From contig OZ237765.1 in NCBI GenBank assembly GCA_965178125.1, positions 1-64,000 on the forward strand: a stretch of 64,000 nt of DNA. The letters run 5' to 3'. The notes under the pieces are model-generated. The model did no database searches. It saw only the letters and a program-made list of their open reading frames with translations, and was not told the origin of the DNA. Below, one piece after another: positions 46,924 to 58,245 of this stretch (positions are counted from its first letter, which is position 1; every line of letters begins with the position of its first letter). The position numbers and the translations under genes are program-made. This DNA comes from Bilabrum cf. latius. Its lineage: Eukaryota; Bigyra: Bicosoecida; Bigyra; Bicosoecida.

Positions 46924-48608
46924 ATGGATACCGCATCCATCCGGTGTCACGACCTGGACGCAGTATCTATTCAGATAGCGCTGCGCAACCGCGGCCAGCT
47001 GCACATGGATTGAATGCCGCTACTGATTTCAACACATCCCCGCAGCCCTGTGACACTGGCAAGCAGGCCGTCCTCCTGTCACTGGGGGTACCACCCACCG
47101 CTTTGTGCACGAAGGAAACGAACGGATTTTTCGGCATCTTGAAGCCCCTCAAGGTCTTAGGTACCCGGTACTGCATGCTAAGGTCAATTGCAGGCACCTT
47201 TTCTCGTGTCCCCAACTTCCGTCCGCTGGCTAGAGACGACCTGCTGCTGTTCAGGCATGCGGCCGATGCGACCAGGGGTGTGCCAATCGCGATTCGGGCT
47301 GCCCAGGAAGGACGGCCCCTCGAGCTAGCGAAGCGCTTGAAGGTGGTGCTCGCCACAGGTCTTCTAGTGCGGTGCACGCCAGTAGATTTGAAGGTGCTTG
47401 GGTCGGATAAGTTGCAAGCACTGGCCGACGCTGCTCCTGGCGAGGGAGTCGAGGTTATGGGATGCACGCCGCTAGTGGCCGCTGTTGCCCAGGGGCATAT
47501 TGAGTGTGTTCAGGTCATCCTGGAGGGAACACGGGAGGCGGCGGACACGCAAGCGGCGCGAGTACAGGCAGACTAGGGACCCAGGTGGGGTGACGGCAAA
47601 GGCAAGAAGGATGGGAGCTTGAAGGCGGAAGAGGTCAAGCAGCTGCTGTCCAAGGCCATCCTCTCTGGAGCGCTGAGGCAGCAACTCGCGGTCGAAGTCC
47701 GTGGGGGAAAGGGGCTGACTGATGGAATCGCGATTCGAGTGCAAATAGACCCAGCTGGCCTTGCTTCGGCCCTGGAGAGGCACGACTAGCCTAGCGATGC
47801 AGCTGCCCTGGTCGCTGGATGCATCGAGGGCCTTCTGCAGGAGGCTTCAGAGAGGCTGCATACTGCTGATGGCGCTGTCAAGGCACGTGCCAGGGCTGTA
47901 TTGGGGGTGGTTGCAACCGCCGATATGGAGGCGGTGAAAGCTGCCGGCGCTCGGGCGGATGCAGAGTTAGAGCGCATTGCCGCTGAAAGAGAAGGCTTGA
48001 AGAAGCAGCTGCGAGCCCTCGAGGATCGATAGGAATAGATTTAGTAGGCGAAACGGGTCGAAGCCGTGCTACCTCACCTCATGAAAGCGGCGACCACCCG
48101 GGCTGAGAAGGCCCTCGAGGAAGTGGTGGGCCCCGAGAGGGCATGGCTGCCGCTGGGTGTGGGCGATGAGTTTAGTCGCATTGAGGGCCTGCATGGGGAC
48201 GAACCCTTGAAGCAAGAGCTGCCTGTATTTGTCCCCAAGGAGGGGACGTCCGGTGCAGACGGGAACGGAGCTGGGGGCCGAGAGGCTTAGGGAACAGTAG
48301 ACGGTGAGATGGCTGAAGCAAAGGGGTAGTTGGCCGTGTCACTTCGAGACCGCCTTAGAGAGGCACTGGGTGGGGAGGGGTTGGGGGCGTGGTGGCACGA
48401 GGTCTAGCGCGCCGTGCAGGAGGCCCAGGGCGGGGGATAGGTATTTTGGGGGGGTGCAGGAAGAACTAATAGGGGAAATGCACGAAGGAGAGTATGGGGA
48501 AATGCTTTCCTTGGAGGCCAGGCCGGGGGTCAGACGGCGACTGGGGGCGCTTCCGCTGGCCAGCTTAACCCTTTTGAAGTTCCTGCACGGCTGCTAGACA
48601 TTCTTTGA
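46924..48608 (+). CDS. Ankyrin-family protein 3, 3' part probably frameshifted
   Basis: Proposed exons 46924-46962 and 47046-48608, 533 residues; the first exon is tentative. The protein has IAIRAAQEGRPLELAKRLKV, shared with ankyrin protein 1, an ankyrin-like repeat (CTPLVAAVAQGHIECVQVIL), then a long coiled coil. Ten TAGs: 47574, 47787, 48030, 48036, 48042, 48045, 48288, 48327, 48405, 48438. Four lie within 18 bases and read LEDRxExIxxAKRVEAVLPH, a perfect heptad coil with Gln. After a run of seven G (48448-48454) the frame loses protein character, while the neighbouring frame gives VQEELIGEMHEGEYGEM and continues. One G too many would explain this, from a sequencing error or a real mutation. 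The tail then runs into a duplicated segment. Confidence 0.6.
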
Positions 48609-48742
48609 GTTCGCGACGATTGTCCTTGAAGACTCCTGGAATGAGTCCGAGCGGGTACCGGTCATCCTGATCCAGTACCCGAGCTGTCTCCTTTGTTGCA
48701 AAAGGATATCAGCATCAGCTTGCTACTTATACCAGACACTGG

Positions 48743-48980
48743 CAGCTGATGTGATATCATCGATACGTAGGGCACTGCTGGTAGCGTGGCTAATTCCCAA
48801 GAGGGCCCCGCCCCCGCGGGGGCGGTTGTACGTTGCTGCCCGAGCCATCTTCGCCGCTTGCAGCCCCGCATGGAGCTATAGCATAAATAGGATGTCCGTC
48901 AATACTCAGCGTGTGTGGCTCAGGCTGATGCTTGTGCTGCGTGCTGTGGAGGATTTTTGTGTGCATTCGGAGCCGGTGCA
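48743..48980 (-). pseudogene. Decayed copy of the divergent 5' region at 40.25-40.49 kb
   Basis: The segment aligns by eye to 40241-40495: shared words include tgatgtgatatcatc, tgctgcccgagccatctt, gcagccccgcat and tgtgcattcggagccg. It contains the N-terminal coding part of the minus-strand 38107-40404 gene: the start ATG has become ATT, codons still read DGHPIYAIAPCGAA, and a frameshift precedes RRRWLGQQR. A GC palindrome (around 48808-48822) is inserted. The counterpart of the ankyrin start (ATGCTTGTG) is also retained, but the reading stops resembling ankyrin. Clearly a non-functional duplicate that replaced the end of ankyrin gene 3. Confidence 0.8.
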
Positions 48981-49032
48981 CGTCAACTAGACTATCCATT
49001 CAGTGCTTCTTTACTCCGCTTATAGTGTAGTT

Positions 49033-52000
49033 ATGTTGGGCTGGCTGGCATCAATCTTCTACATTGTGCATGCAGACACGGCCGCGGCAGAAGTTTGTAA
49101 CGCTGGCTGCACTACCATTGATGGAGTTATAATTGGATCCGGCGGCAACCCGGTTTCTGCTTCGTCCGTCGATGAATGCTGCACAAAGTGCAACGAGCAG
49201 TTCGGATGTTTTGCTTTTACGTATTTGTCAGGGTAAGATTCGGCCTAGCACGCACCCCAGTTGGCTTGCTGCTTCACATGAAGACCGTTGGGCGAACTCC
49301 TGCAACACACTCACACTTGCAGTGGTGGCGGGTGCTATTTAAAAGACAACACGGATACGCACATTCCTACACCAGGTCGTGTGTCTGGCAACCGGAGTGC
49401 ACCAATGCCGTCACCGCCGAAGCCACCGACACCTGTGCCCATCCCGGCCTCCTGCTTGCCCCCATACGACCATTTCGACTATTGCAACATGTCGCTGCCT
49501 GTGGAGACCCGCTCCCAGTCTCTCATCTCGCTTTTGCATGATAACGAGAAGCCCCCTCTGCTCACGGCCCGCGAGAGCCCCAAGGGCAACGTGAGCCGCA
49601 TCGGGTTGGTGGAATACGATTACGGTCTTAACGCGGTTCACGGTGTGGAGTCCAGGTGCGGGAGCAAGAAGAGCTGGGACGGAAATACGATTCCGAACTG
49701 TCCAACATCCTTTCCGTCTCCCAACATGCTGGGCTGCGCCTTCAACGAGACCCTGTGGGAGGCCATGACCGATGTGATCGGGCATGAGATGAGGTCCCTC
49801 TGGCTGCAGGGCGTCGGGGAGAACCACGGCAACGGGCTGCCACACATCGGTGAGAGAGAGGGAGAAAGGGAGAAAGAAGACTAGCAGGTGATACATCTAG
49901 CTGAATCCGATGGCTGTCAACATTCCTTGAGGTGTCCTCACCAGGCATCCCATCGCGCACTGCCACTGGCGCCATGTCCCTTCCACCGCTCTTGACCCCC
50001 ACCCTCGCAGGCCTCGACACGTGGAGCCCCAACATCAACGTGTGCAGGGACCCGAGGTGGGGCCGCTGCCAGGAGGTGCCCAGCGAGTCTACCTTCGTCA
50101 ACGGCCGGTACGGCGTCAGGTATACCCGCGGGCTGCAGAACGGGGACGATGACCGGTACTACCGCGGAGTGACGTGCATCAAGCACTGGGCGGCGTACTC
50201 GCTGGAGAACTACCACGAGCACTCGAGGCTGAACTTCACGGCCAACGTGTCCGACTACATGCTGGCCGCCGTGTACCTGCCTGCCTTCAAGGAGGCCGTG
50301 ACTAAGGGCAACGCGCAGTCCGTCATGTGCTCGTATAACGCCATCGCGCTGCAGAAAGGCAACAACTCGACCGAGTTCGGGCCAAGTGTGCCCACGTGCG
50401 CCTCCCCCTTTCTGGCAAACATCCTGAGGGAGCAGTGGGGATTTACCGGTGAGATTGCGAGGGTCTTTGCATTGCTGGCTTACCATGCCAGGAAATATTC
50501 GTTTGCAGTTTCCACGTTGCGAATCATTGGATACTGCGCGCCCAGATTCTTCTCTTCTTGCTGTTTACCCCGATTTACAGGTTACGTAACCTCTGACTCA
50601 GGCGCCGTCGATTTCATCTATTCGACCCACCACTACGTGGACAGTCTCGAGAAGGCCGCCTGCGTGGCCATCAAAGACGGCGTCACGGACATAAACAGTG
50701 GAGATGTGTACCGTGATCACCTGCTCTAGGCAGTGGCCGAAGGGCTCTGCAGCATGGACGACGTGAACCGTGCCCTGAACAACTCGCTGCGGCTGCGCTT
50801 CGAGATGGGCCTGTTCGACTCGCACGAGGGGCAGCCCTACTGGCACGTGAGCGAGCAGGACGTGAACACGACCTACTCGAGGGAGCTGAGCCTGTTCGCC
50901 GCCCAGCAGAGCACCGTGCTCCTGCGGAACGAGGGCAGCATCCTCCCGATCAAGAAGGGGGCCAAGATCGCGGCTGTGGGCCCCCACGCTGATGCCAACC
51001 AGGAGCTCCTCGGCAACTACCTGGGCCAGATCTGCCCGTTTGAGGGGTACAACTGCGTGCCCCAGCCGTACGTGGAGCTGCAGAAGGCCAACCCCGGTGG
51101 CTCCGTCACCTTCGAGCACGGTTGCGACGTGGACTCGCAGGACACGAGCGGGTTTGCAGCCGCGGTGCAGGCCGCCAAGGAGGCGGACGTGGCGGTGATC
51201 TTCGCCGGGCTGAGCCAGGAGGTGGAGAGGGAGGGATACGACCGCGTGAACATCTCGCTGCCCGGCGTGCAGCCCGAGTTCATCCGTGCCGTGCTGGCCA
51301 CGGGCACTCCAACTGTGCTGGTGCTGATCAACGGCGGCTCGGTGGCCATCGACGGGCTTGCCACGGAGGTGCCTGCCATCGTGGAGGCCTTCTACCCGGG
51401 CTTCTTTGGCGCCCCTGCCCTGGCCAGCGTGCTGATGGGGGACTACAATCCCGGCGGCAAGATGCCCGTGACCATGTACGAGTCGAGCATCGTGGACCAA
51501 GCCAACTTCCTTGATATGGACATCGCCCACCCGCCCGGTCGCACTTACCGTTTCTACACGGGTAAGCCCTCCTTCGCTTTTGCGCACGGCCTGTCGTACA
51601 CGACCTTCACGGTGTCATGGGACAGCGAGCAGGTGGGCCAGGAAGAGACCCAGCTGTGGACCGGTGCGGGGCCCATGTCTGCGGGAGGGAGCGGGCAGGT
51701 GTCCAAGACCTACACGGCCAGGGTGACCAACACGGGGGACAGAGAGGGCGACGAGGTGGTGTTCCTCTTCGTGAAGCCGCAGGAGGACGTGGACGCCGTG
51801 CACGGGCCTCACCCCGACGGTGGTGACCCGGGGGACCTGCCCCTCATCAAGCAGCTGGCGGGCTTCCAGAGGGTGCACCTCAAGGCCGGCGAGTCCACCA
51901 CGGTGACCTTCAACGTGGACTCCGATACGCTGGCCATGCCTCGGCGGGGGACTGGGCGCACGGTGGCGTGCCCCGGCACCTACGTGCTGGAGGCCACCAA

Positions 52001-52109
52001 CGGCGTGGACCAGGTGGCGAGCGCGGTGGCCCGTCTGGTGGGCGACGAGCGCGTGATCGACGCCTCTGTGGAGAACGCGCTGCTGGCCACCGGCGGACGG
52101 CCCCAGTGA
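49033..52109 (+). CDS. Glycoside hydrolase family 3 beta-xylosidase/arabinosidase with apple (PAN) domain
   Basis: Four exons (49033-49232, 49323-49849, 50011-50448, 50581-52109), 897 residues, TGA stop. Signal peptide MLGWLASIFYIVHADTA. An apple domain follows (VDECCTKCNEQFGCFAFTYL, GGGCYLKDN), split by intron 1, then a Pro linker. The GH3 barrel shows WSPNINVCRDPRWGR, CIKHWAAYSLEN, MCSYNAI and the nucleophile Asp in GYVTSDSGAV at the start of exon 4. The second domain has TPTVLVLINGG and GDYNPGGKMPVTMY; a fibronectin-type III domain ends the protein. Architecture matches plant and fungal beta-xylosidases. The TAG at 50727 reads YRDHLLxAVAEGLCS, a helix where family members carry polar residues; a stop here would lose the whole second domain. 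Confidence 0.92.
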
Positions 52110-52405
52110 TCACTGATCCGGTCTGATTGGGAGGGAGGGGTCCATTGGCAAGTGGTGTCGAACGCCCAAGAAATGGTCCCAATGCAGTCTGTCGAGTGTA
52201 GCCGGTTGCTGCGGTAGGCGTCCCCCGACAGTTCTTTTTACGTCGTACTTCATGCGTAGTTTCGTTTGCATGCTCGTTTGATAACATGCTCTCCTGGTGT
52301 CATAGTGAAGATGAAGAATTATAATGGCGAAGCGAGCCCGGCCCCAAGTGAACTCCGACGGACAACCGCAGGCAGCCCCTGGTGATCAGGATTGGGCGCG
52401 AAAAA

Positions 52406-53959
52406 ATGTCGATATCAAATGATTCAGGACTACATCAAGCTGAAGAGCGGTTCATGGCAGCCAAGACTCGGTTGCTGTCTCTTTTTGGTAGCAGCGAAGG
52501 CAGCTCGGCTGCGGACTCTGGCAAGGAAGCTGAACCTAGCCCGTATGCTGAGCGTAAACACGAAGCTACGGATCAAACTTCAGCACTGGATTATCACAAT
52601 GATTCGTCTCGACCATCAACTGCGATGCGTGCCAATTCTGCAATGCATCTGGGAGCGCTGCCTGTACAGCACGGTCCAGCCCGAGACAGCGACATCTTAC
52701 AATCAGCAGAGGTTTCGCTCATTTTGCACGAGCCTAAGCACCATGAAAGTATATTCAGTAGCCGCCATGCCAAGCGAGTCACTGGCCACTTGGGTGAAAC
52801 GTGCTGGGTGGAATACAAGACTTAGTACGAACAGCAGATGGATCATCTACCAGATACCTACAAAGGCACGTATCCAGCGGATCATAGCAAGCAGCTCTCA
52901 AGGGACACGACTGAAGATCGAGAATCGGGCGCCGTATTGGCAGCAAGCCAGGCCCGAATGTCGGCTTCCCGCGAGTGCTCGCTTCGGCCGTTCGACGGCA
53001 CCAGAATCCCAGCGATCCCACTGGCAGCGGGCGGCGCCGAGGCCGAAGTCGCACGCGCGCAGTTATAGTCTCAGCCGCATGTGGCACACAAAAGTCGTTC
53101 CAGAGGCAGAAGGCACCCGAGCTTCAGCAAATAGAAGGCCCCCACCGCAGGCCCAGACCGGCGATCGATCGCAACTACCAGGTCCAAGCCCGCCTTCGAC
53201 CTGCGGACCGGCCCCGCCCACGAGAAGGCACTCAGAGAAGAAATGCAGCGCGCAGAGCAGCAGCTGAGGCGCAGGCACGCCCTCGAGGTCAGGAGGAGGA
53301 GGCGCCTGCTGCACCAAATGGGGAGGGGCAGCTTGGGAGCAGCGGACAAGGGTGGCTCATACATGTAGGGCATGGCTGGCACAAGGCCAGCGAGATAGGA
53401 GGCACAGAAGTCGCCAGGGCCTCGGTTGGAAGCAGGGCAGCGACGTACTAGCGGGGCAGGCGGCGGGCGGACCACTAGGGCTCGGACTCGGAGTCGAAGC
53501 ATGAGCAGGCAGGTAGATCTAGATCGAGGCAGCTAGATCTAGGGGGAGGCACGGATGACTCCGGTTGGAAGTCATCCCGTGGACGGATACAGCCAGGGGG
53601 GGTTGTCGCACCGCCGGTCCAGCGCGGCTAGCAGTGGCAATGAAACGCGGCACGGACCGTCACGAGCGGGGCATGCGGGCCAGTCACGAGCGGGGCGTGC
53701 GGGCCAGTCACGAGCGGGGCGTGCGGGCCAGTCACGAGCGGGGCATGCGGGCCAGTCGAAGGGGCCAAGACAGGCAAAAAAGAGGTAGGATCGTCTAGCG
53801 AGAGCGATCGATCGCACAGGGCTCAATTTACATGCAGTTGCAAGCTCGCTTGCAGAACCCGCCCGATCCGATGAGTTCGCTGTAGAGCTCCAGCCGAGCC
53901 AGGGCCGACCGAGCTCAACGCGAGGGTCTTTGCGGACAGGACTGTGGGTACCCGGGTAA
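52406..53959 (+). CDS. Low-complexity basic protein, unknown
   Basis: Single reading frame of 517 residues, TAA stop, interrupted by eight TAGs (52823, 53066, 53132, 53366, 53396, 53534, 53540, 53786). The N terminus is helical (LHQAEERFMAAKTRLLSLFG), the middle has a coiled coil (REEMQRAEQQLRRRHALEVR), and the C terminus includes SRAGHAGQ repeats from a 24-bp DNA repeat. A second start at 52324 gives a plausible N terminus (MAKRARPQVNSDGQPQAAPG) in another frame that would join this one if a run of six A (52401-52406) had five; either the start is 52406 or there is a one-base error. Function not recognised, and much of the C-terminal third could be non-coding. Confidence 0.5.
53660..53755. 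repeat. 24-bp tandem repeat, four units, in frame
   Basis: Four units of 24 bp with two alternating variants (gcatgcgggc, gcgtgcgggc). In the frame of the surrounding gene each unit encodes SRAGHAGQ or SRAGRAGQ. Because the length is a multiple of three, the other frames are also open. Confidence 0.9.
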
Positions 53960-54015
53960 AGCTTGAGGTTATGTGAACTGTTAGGATGCGTGTCACGTAA
54001 AACAGGCTATAATCT

Positions 54016-54488
54016 TCAATCCGTACTGGACATTGCCATGTATTTGCTCATCTTGCTTGATACTCGTTCGATATCCTGCAATTATGTAGCAATAGAAGTG
54101 AGTCCAAAGAGCATGGGGAGCCATGCACAACCGATACACGAAAAGCACACACTGCATTGTCATTTCTTACGAGTTTTAGCTTTTCGCCATCCTCAGCAAT
54201 GTCAGCCAGGGTTGCAAGCTCGTATCCGATGCTAGAAAGAGCGTAGCAACCGAGCAGCACCAACGAGTAGCAAGGGAGCTGCGGACCTTGAACGAACCAA
54301 TTACAAGCAACGCACCGCGTGCCACGTAGATATCGGAGCGTAGTTTCGGCGAGCGCGAATTATCTAACATCAAACACAACGTTGTGCAGCCCCGGTTGAA
54401 AAGTATCGATGTCAAGCGAAGTAACAGCGTAGGCCCAGGCTGACAGCAAAATAACTATGCACCCTACGGAGATAAACCACTTCTTCAT
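54016..54488 (-). CDS. DPM3: Dolichol-phosphate mannosyltransferase subunit 3
   Basis: Three exons (54369-54488, 54171-54278, 54016-54075), 95 residues, TGA stop; human DPM3 has 92. Two membrane segments (KWFISVGCIVILLSAWAYAV; LPCYSLVLLGCYALSSIGYE) are followed by the cytosolic coil ATLADIAEDGEKLKL joined to DIERVSSKM. The second segment closely matches LPAYLLVSAGCYALGTVGY of the family. DPM3 anchors the catalytic subunit DPM1 in the ER membrane for dolichol-phosphate-mannose synthesis, needed for N-glycosylation, O-mannosylation and GPI anchors. The donor of intron 1 (gttaga) is less canonical than the others. No in-frame TAG. The gene was found only by joining three small exons and is easily missed. 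Confidence 0.88.
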
Positions 54489-54706
54489 GTCGAAATGCTG
54501 CTGCTGGGGGCCGACTAAAATTTCTTTAGTATCGAACGTTCTTTAAGGGAAATCCCCCAGGGGTGTGCAACGAATCTGGTTTCAGGGACTAAGGAACCTT
54601 CATCAACTTCACAAAGCTTGATGACAGGGAGTGGACTGGACTGCCTTCGGCAGTCCCTCGTGCAGTTCCTCGATTCCGTGCTTCGCATTTCGTGCACTCG
54701 AGAAAG
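54489..54706. promoter_or_regulatory. Bidirectional interval DPM3 / Q-rich gene
   Basis: 218 bp between divergent start codons. No TATA element was recognised; assignment rests on gene orientation. Confidence 0.45.
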
Positions 54707-57700
54707 ATGGATCAGTTCAGTACTTAGAGAAGCTTTGAACAAAGTGATTTGACTCAAGCGAACAAGAGAATAGCTGAACTTCAGGAGATTGCGGGTTCAT
54801 TACGTAGCGCCCTAACAGCTGCTGTGCATAAAGGTAAGACTATTCTGCTGTGGATCGCAGGTATTTGCGGTACTTGTTATATTTACGTTTCATTTTTACG
54901 TTGCTGGTTTGGATTTGCTCTCTTCTCTGGGAGCATTCGCGCGTTGTCACACTGGCTGGCTTGTTCAGCGCCTGTCACTCTGGTCGGCTGGGTGCAATAT
55001 TACTCTTGGAGCGGCCCCTTTATTCAGAAATTGTATTGGTCGAGTCATGAGTGTTGATCATGTTGGTCTGGGATGCTCGAACCATAGAATTGCTTGCAAT
55101 GGAGTAGGACAGGATCCAGCAGACGGTGTGACGTGCTGCCTCGTGCACACTGCACCTACGCGATTTTGACGATTTTCTACCTTCGCAGGCCTTGTTGACC
55201 CGACTCAATGGGATGAATCTATTCGATAGTAGTGTTCTCAGTCATCAGCGGCCGCATATTCAGTATCGTACGCTGCGAGCAGGCCCACGGACACGGACAC
55301 AGTCTCATCGGCGCGATCGTCGCACCAATCCGATTCGGGTCGATCCTCCTCACGCGGTGCGCAAACTGCGCAATGCTCTGTAGGAAGCGTAGGAGGTAGC
55401 TCTAGTAATGATGTGAGTGCATACTTTGCCTGGTGGCTGGTCTACCGCTACTTGTTTACGTGATTATGTTGTCTACTTGTTCCGAGACAGCGGCGAGATT
55501 CGGTCCTTTGTAGCAATATTTTGTCGCAGAATTAGCTTTCATCATCACCATAGGTTGGTAGCAGGAAGCGCGAACGATCAAGGCAAGGCCGAAGCGACTC
55601 TCAGGCGCCGGATGAAAGAGCCGCGAAGCGAAGGAATACCGATGGGGGTGATGATACGAAGAGGGGTGGTTGGGGTGAAACTGGTTTCACCGGACTAGTC
55701 TAGCAGTCCCAAGGAGCTGTACAGACGACGGCTGAGGCTCGCGAACAAGCTGACAGCCTCCTAAGCCTCAGCCTCGCTCCTCTTCTGGCAGTGGCGAGCG
55801 CTGCCGAGGAGCACGAGGACCCGGCAGTCAAGATAGCGTCTGCCAAAAATTCTTATCCCAGCACTAGGACAAGCAAAAGCGCCAGTTGCTCCGCTGGGCA
55901 GCTGCAGGCTGCTTCCCCCATTGGCAGCCAAAGACATGCCAAGGCGGGGCAGCGCGCGGAACGGAATAGACTCGTGACTCTAGCGGTGCTTGCCCCGCGC
56001 AAAGGCAACCCTTCTCTCGCTGACGTGGTGGTGCTCCCCTGCAGGCGAGGGGAGCACCCCCTGCTCGGATCGAAGCAGGCCGCCGAGAGCGGTGACACGG
56101 TTCGAGTGAGGGGGAGGCGTGTGTTGCGGGCCTACAGCGGGCTGCTGCTGCGGTATAACGAGTCCGGAGCGGATGAGCAGGGGCGAGGCCAGGCCTAGGC
56201 TCATGCTGGCGGGGAACAACAAGCCCAAGCCTCGAGTCCCTCGGGAAGCGGCAGCAGCAGCAGCAGCAGCAGCAGGCTCCGGCGCTCCACCGCGGCCTCG
56301 AGCAGCCAGCGGGCGGAGAGAGTCCGTCAGCAGGCGATGTGCGGGTGCATGGATGCAAACGAGGGGAACTGCTCAGATCTGAGCGACCATGCAATGCACC
56401 TGATCAGCGGCGCGGGCCAGCCAGTGCACCCGTCGTGGCGGGCGGCTCGGCAGGCGTCTCGCCACCGCGCGCTTCGCCTGTTTGAATCTGACGGCGTGGA
56501 TGTGGAGGCACTGACCCGCGACTGGGTGAAGTGCACTGCGCACGGCGTGTCTCTGGCTGACGCAGAGAGCGTCATCGAGCAGCAGGCCAAGAAGGAGGCT
56601 GCGCGGGCGACGGGCCCCACCGCTGGTGCCGGTGCTTCGGCGGAGGGGGAGGGGGAGGGGGGCAGCTACGGCGGTGGGGCAGCCTCCTCCAACGTGGGAG
56701 TCGAGGCGCCCTCGGTGGTGAAGGGCAAGCTGTAGGTGTGGGAGCGGCAGGTGGTGGCTGCCTTCGTGCAGGCCGTGGAGAGGGGCCGTCTGCTAGTGGC
56801 GAGGGGGGAGCTGGCCAGGGACCTGAGGGCGGGGGTGAACGCGAGCAGGCCCAAGGAATTCTTCGAGAAACTCGTATCCAGGAGGAAGCTCAACCAGAGG
56901 CTCGTTGGGCTGCTGCAGCCCAGGCGCATGCGGTCCGACGTGTTCGTGGGCATGGTGGAGCAGAGGACGCAGGCGGGGGGCCGGCGGGCTGGTGGTGCAT
57001 CTTCAACTGTCCCTGTGCCCGCACCGCCTGCTGCCCCCGCTTTTGCCTCGGCATCTGTTGCGAGGCTTGGATAGCATGGGCAGTGGCAGGGACATTCTAC
57101 GCCGGGTGTGATGGGAGTCTCGGCTGCCTTTCCCGTGCCCTCGCAAGGAACGGGTGCGGGAGCGAGGGGCTATTCCCAGGCGGCGCGGGGCCTCGTCAGC
57201 TTGTCGGGCGGTTCCATGCCGCATGCATGGGCCTCCTAGGGTGAGCGTGTGCCGTGCTGGAGCATCGGCGGGAGCAACAGCATGAGTGGGCGATGGGAGG
57301 GGAATGAGCAGCAGGCCCTAGGGTCTGCAGGCGGCGCAGGGAAGTCTTTGCCCCCCGGTGTGCTCTCCGGGGGTGTGACGAGCGGAGCCCAGCACGGACG
57401 GCCTCAGTCTCCGAATCAGGCCCAGGCTAGGGGTGTCCAGCCAACAATCCCGGGTGCAGATGCAGATGCAGATGCAGGTGCAAAGGCAGGCGTGCTCTCG
57501 TGGGGATCTATCCAACTGCAGCGGATGCAGCAACCACTTCCTTACCAGCCTATCCCGCCAATGCAGCAGCATCTGACGCTGCAGATGCAGGGGCAACGGC
57601 AACTTGCAGGCGGCAGCAGCCAGGTGTCTTCCGTTGGATTCGCAGTGCCGCACGCATCTCGGGATTGGCAGTAGCCCCCAGCTGCAGGGACTGTCTTGTA

Positions 57701-58088
57701 TGCCTCGAGCACAGCCAGCGCGGCGGGCTCTGCGTGGTACCCTGCCTCTGCCTCTTCCGTGGCACTCCTCGGCGGCAGCAGCGGAAGCAGTTGCATCGGC
57801 GCGTCTACTTCCACCACTAGCAGCGGCACTAGCAGCAGCAGCGGATTTGCAGGTCAGCTAAGCAGCAGCTCGGCGCCCGGAGGCCCGGCTGTGGCAAGCT
57901 TCACGAGTTTGCAGCTGGAGGCAGAGCTGCAGAGGAGGCAGCAGGGGCAGCAGCAGCGTGAGCACGCGAGGCAGGAGGAGCAGCGGAAGCAGTGGGAGCA
58001 GGTGCAGCTCATGCAGCGACAGCTTGGGCAGTAGAGATAGCACATGATGTCCCTGCAGTCGCAGCAGCAGCAGCGGTCGCACTCCTGA
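54707..58088 (+). CDS. Large glutamine-rich protein, probably nuclear
   Basis: Three exons (54707-54833, 55189-55412, 55530-58088), 969 residues, TGA stop. Starts MDQFSTxRSFEQSDLTQANK, a coiled coil. A basic Ser/Arg region (SRKRERSRQG, DERAAKRRNTD) suggests nuclear import. Two globular helical parts follow (SWRAARQASRHRALRLFESD; WERQVVAAFVQAVERGRLLV). The C terminus is strongly Q-rich (QRRQQGQQQREHARQEEQRK). Thirteen TAGs, including two adjacent (55227-55232: ESIRxxCSQSS) and two at 58032 and 58038 (QRQLGQxRxHMMSLQ). Q-rich tails are typical of transcription co-regulators, but no domain was recognised. With the standard code this locus would be many unrelated fragments. Confidence 0.7.
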
Positions 58089-58245
58089 TCGAATAGTGCG
58101 TTCCGGAATCTTCATCTTCAGCTGTTTGGGTTGCTTGACCACACGATTTGCGACGTGATGTAGCAATGCAGACAGAAAGTTATTTCATCAAATAGTAGTA
58201 CGAGCTTCCAATGAACCACTGGCGATCCATGATCGCAAGTGGCCC

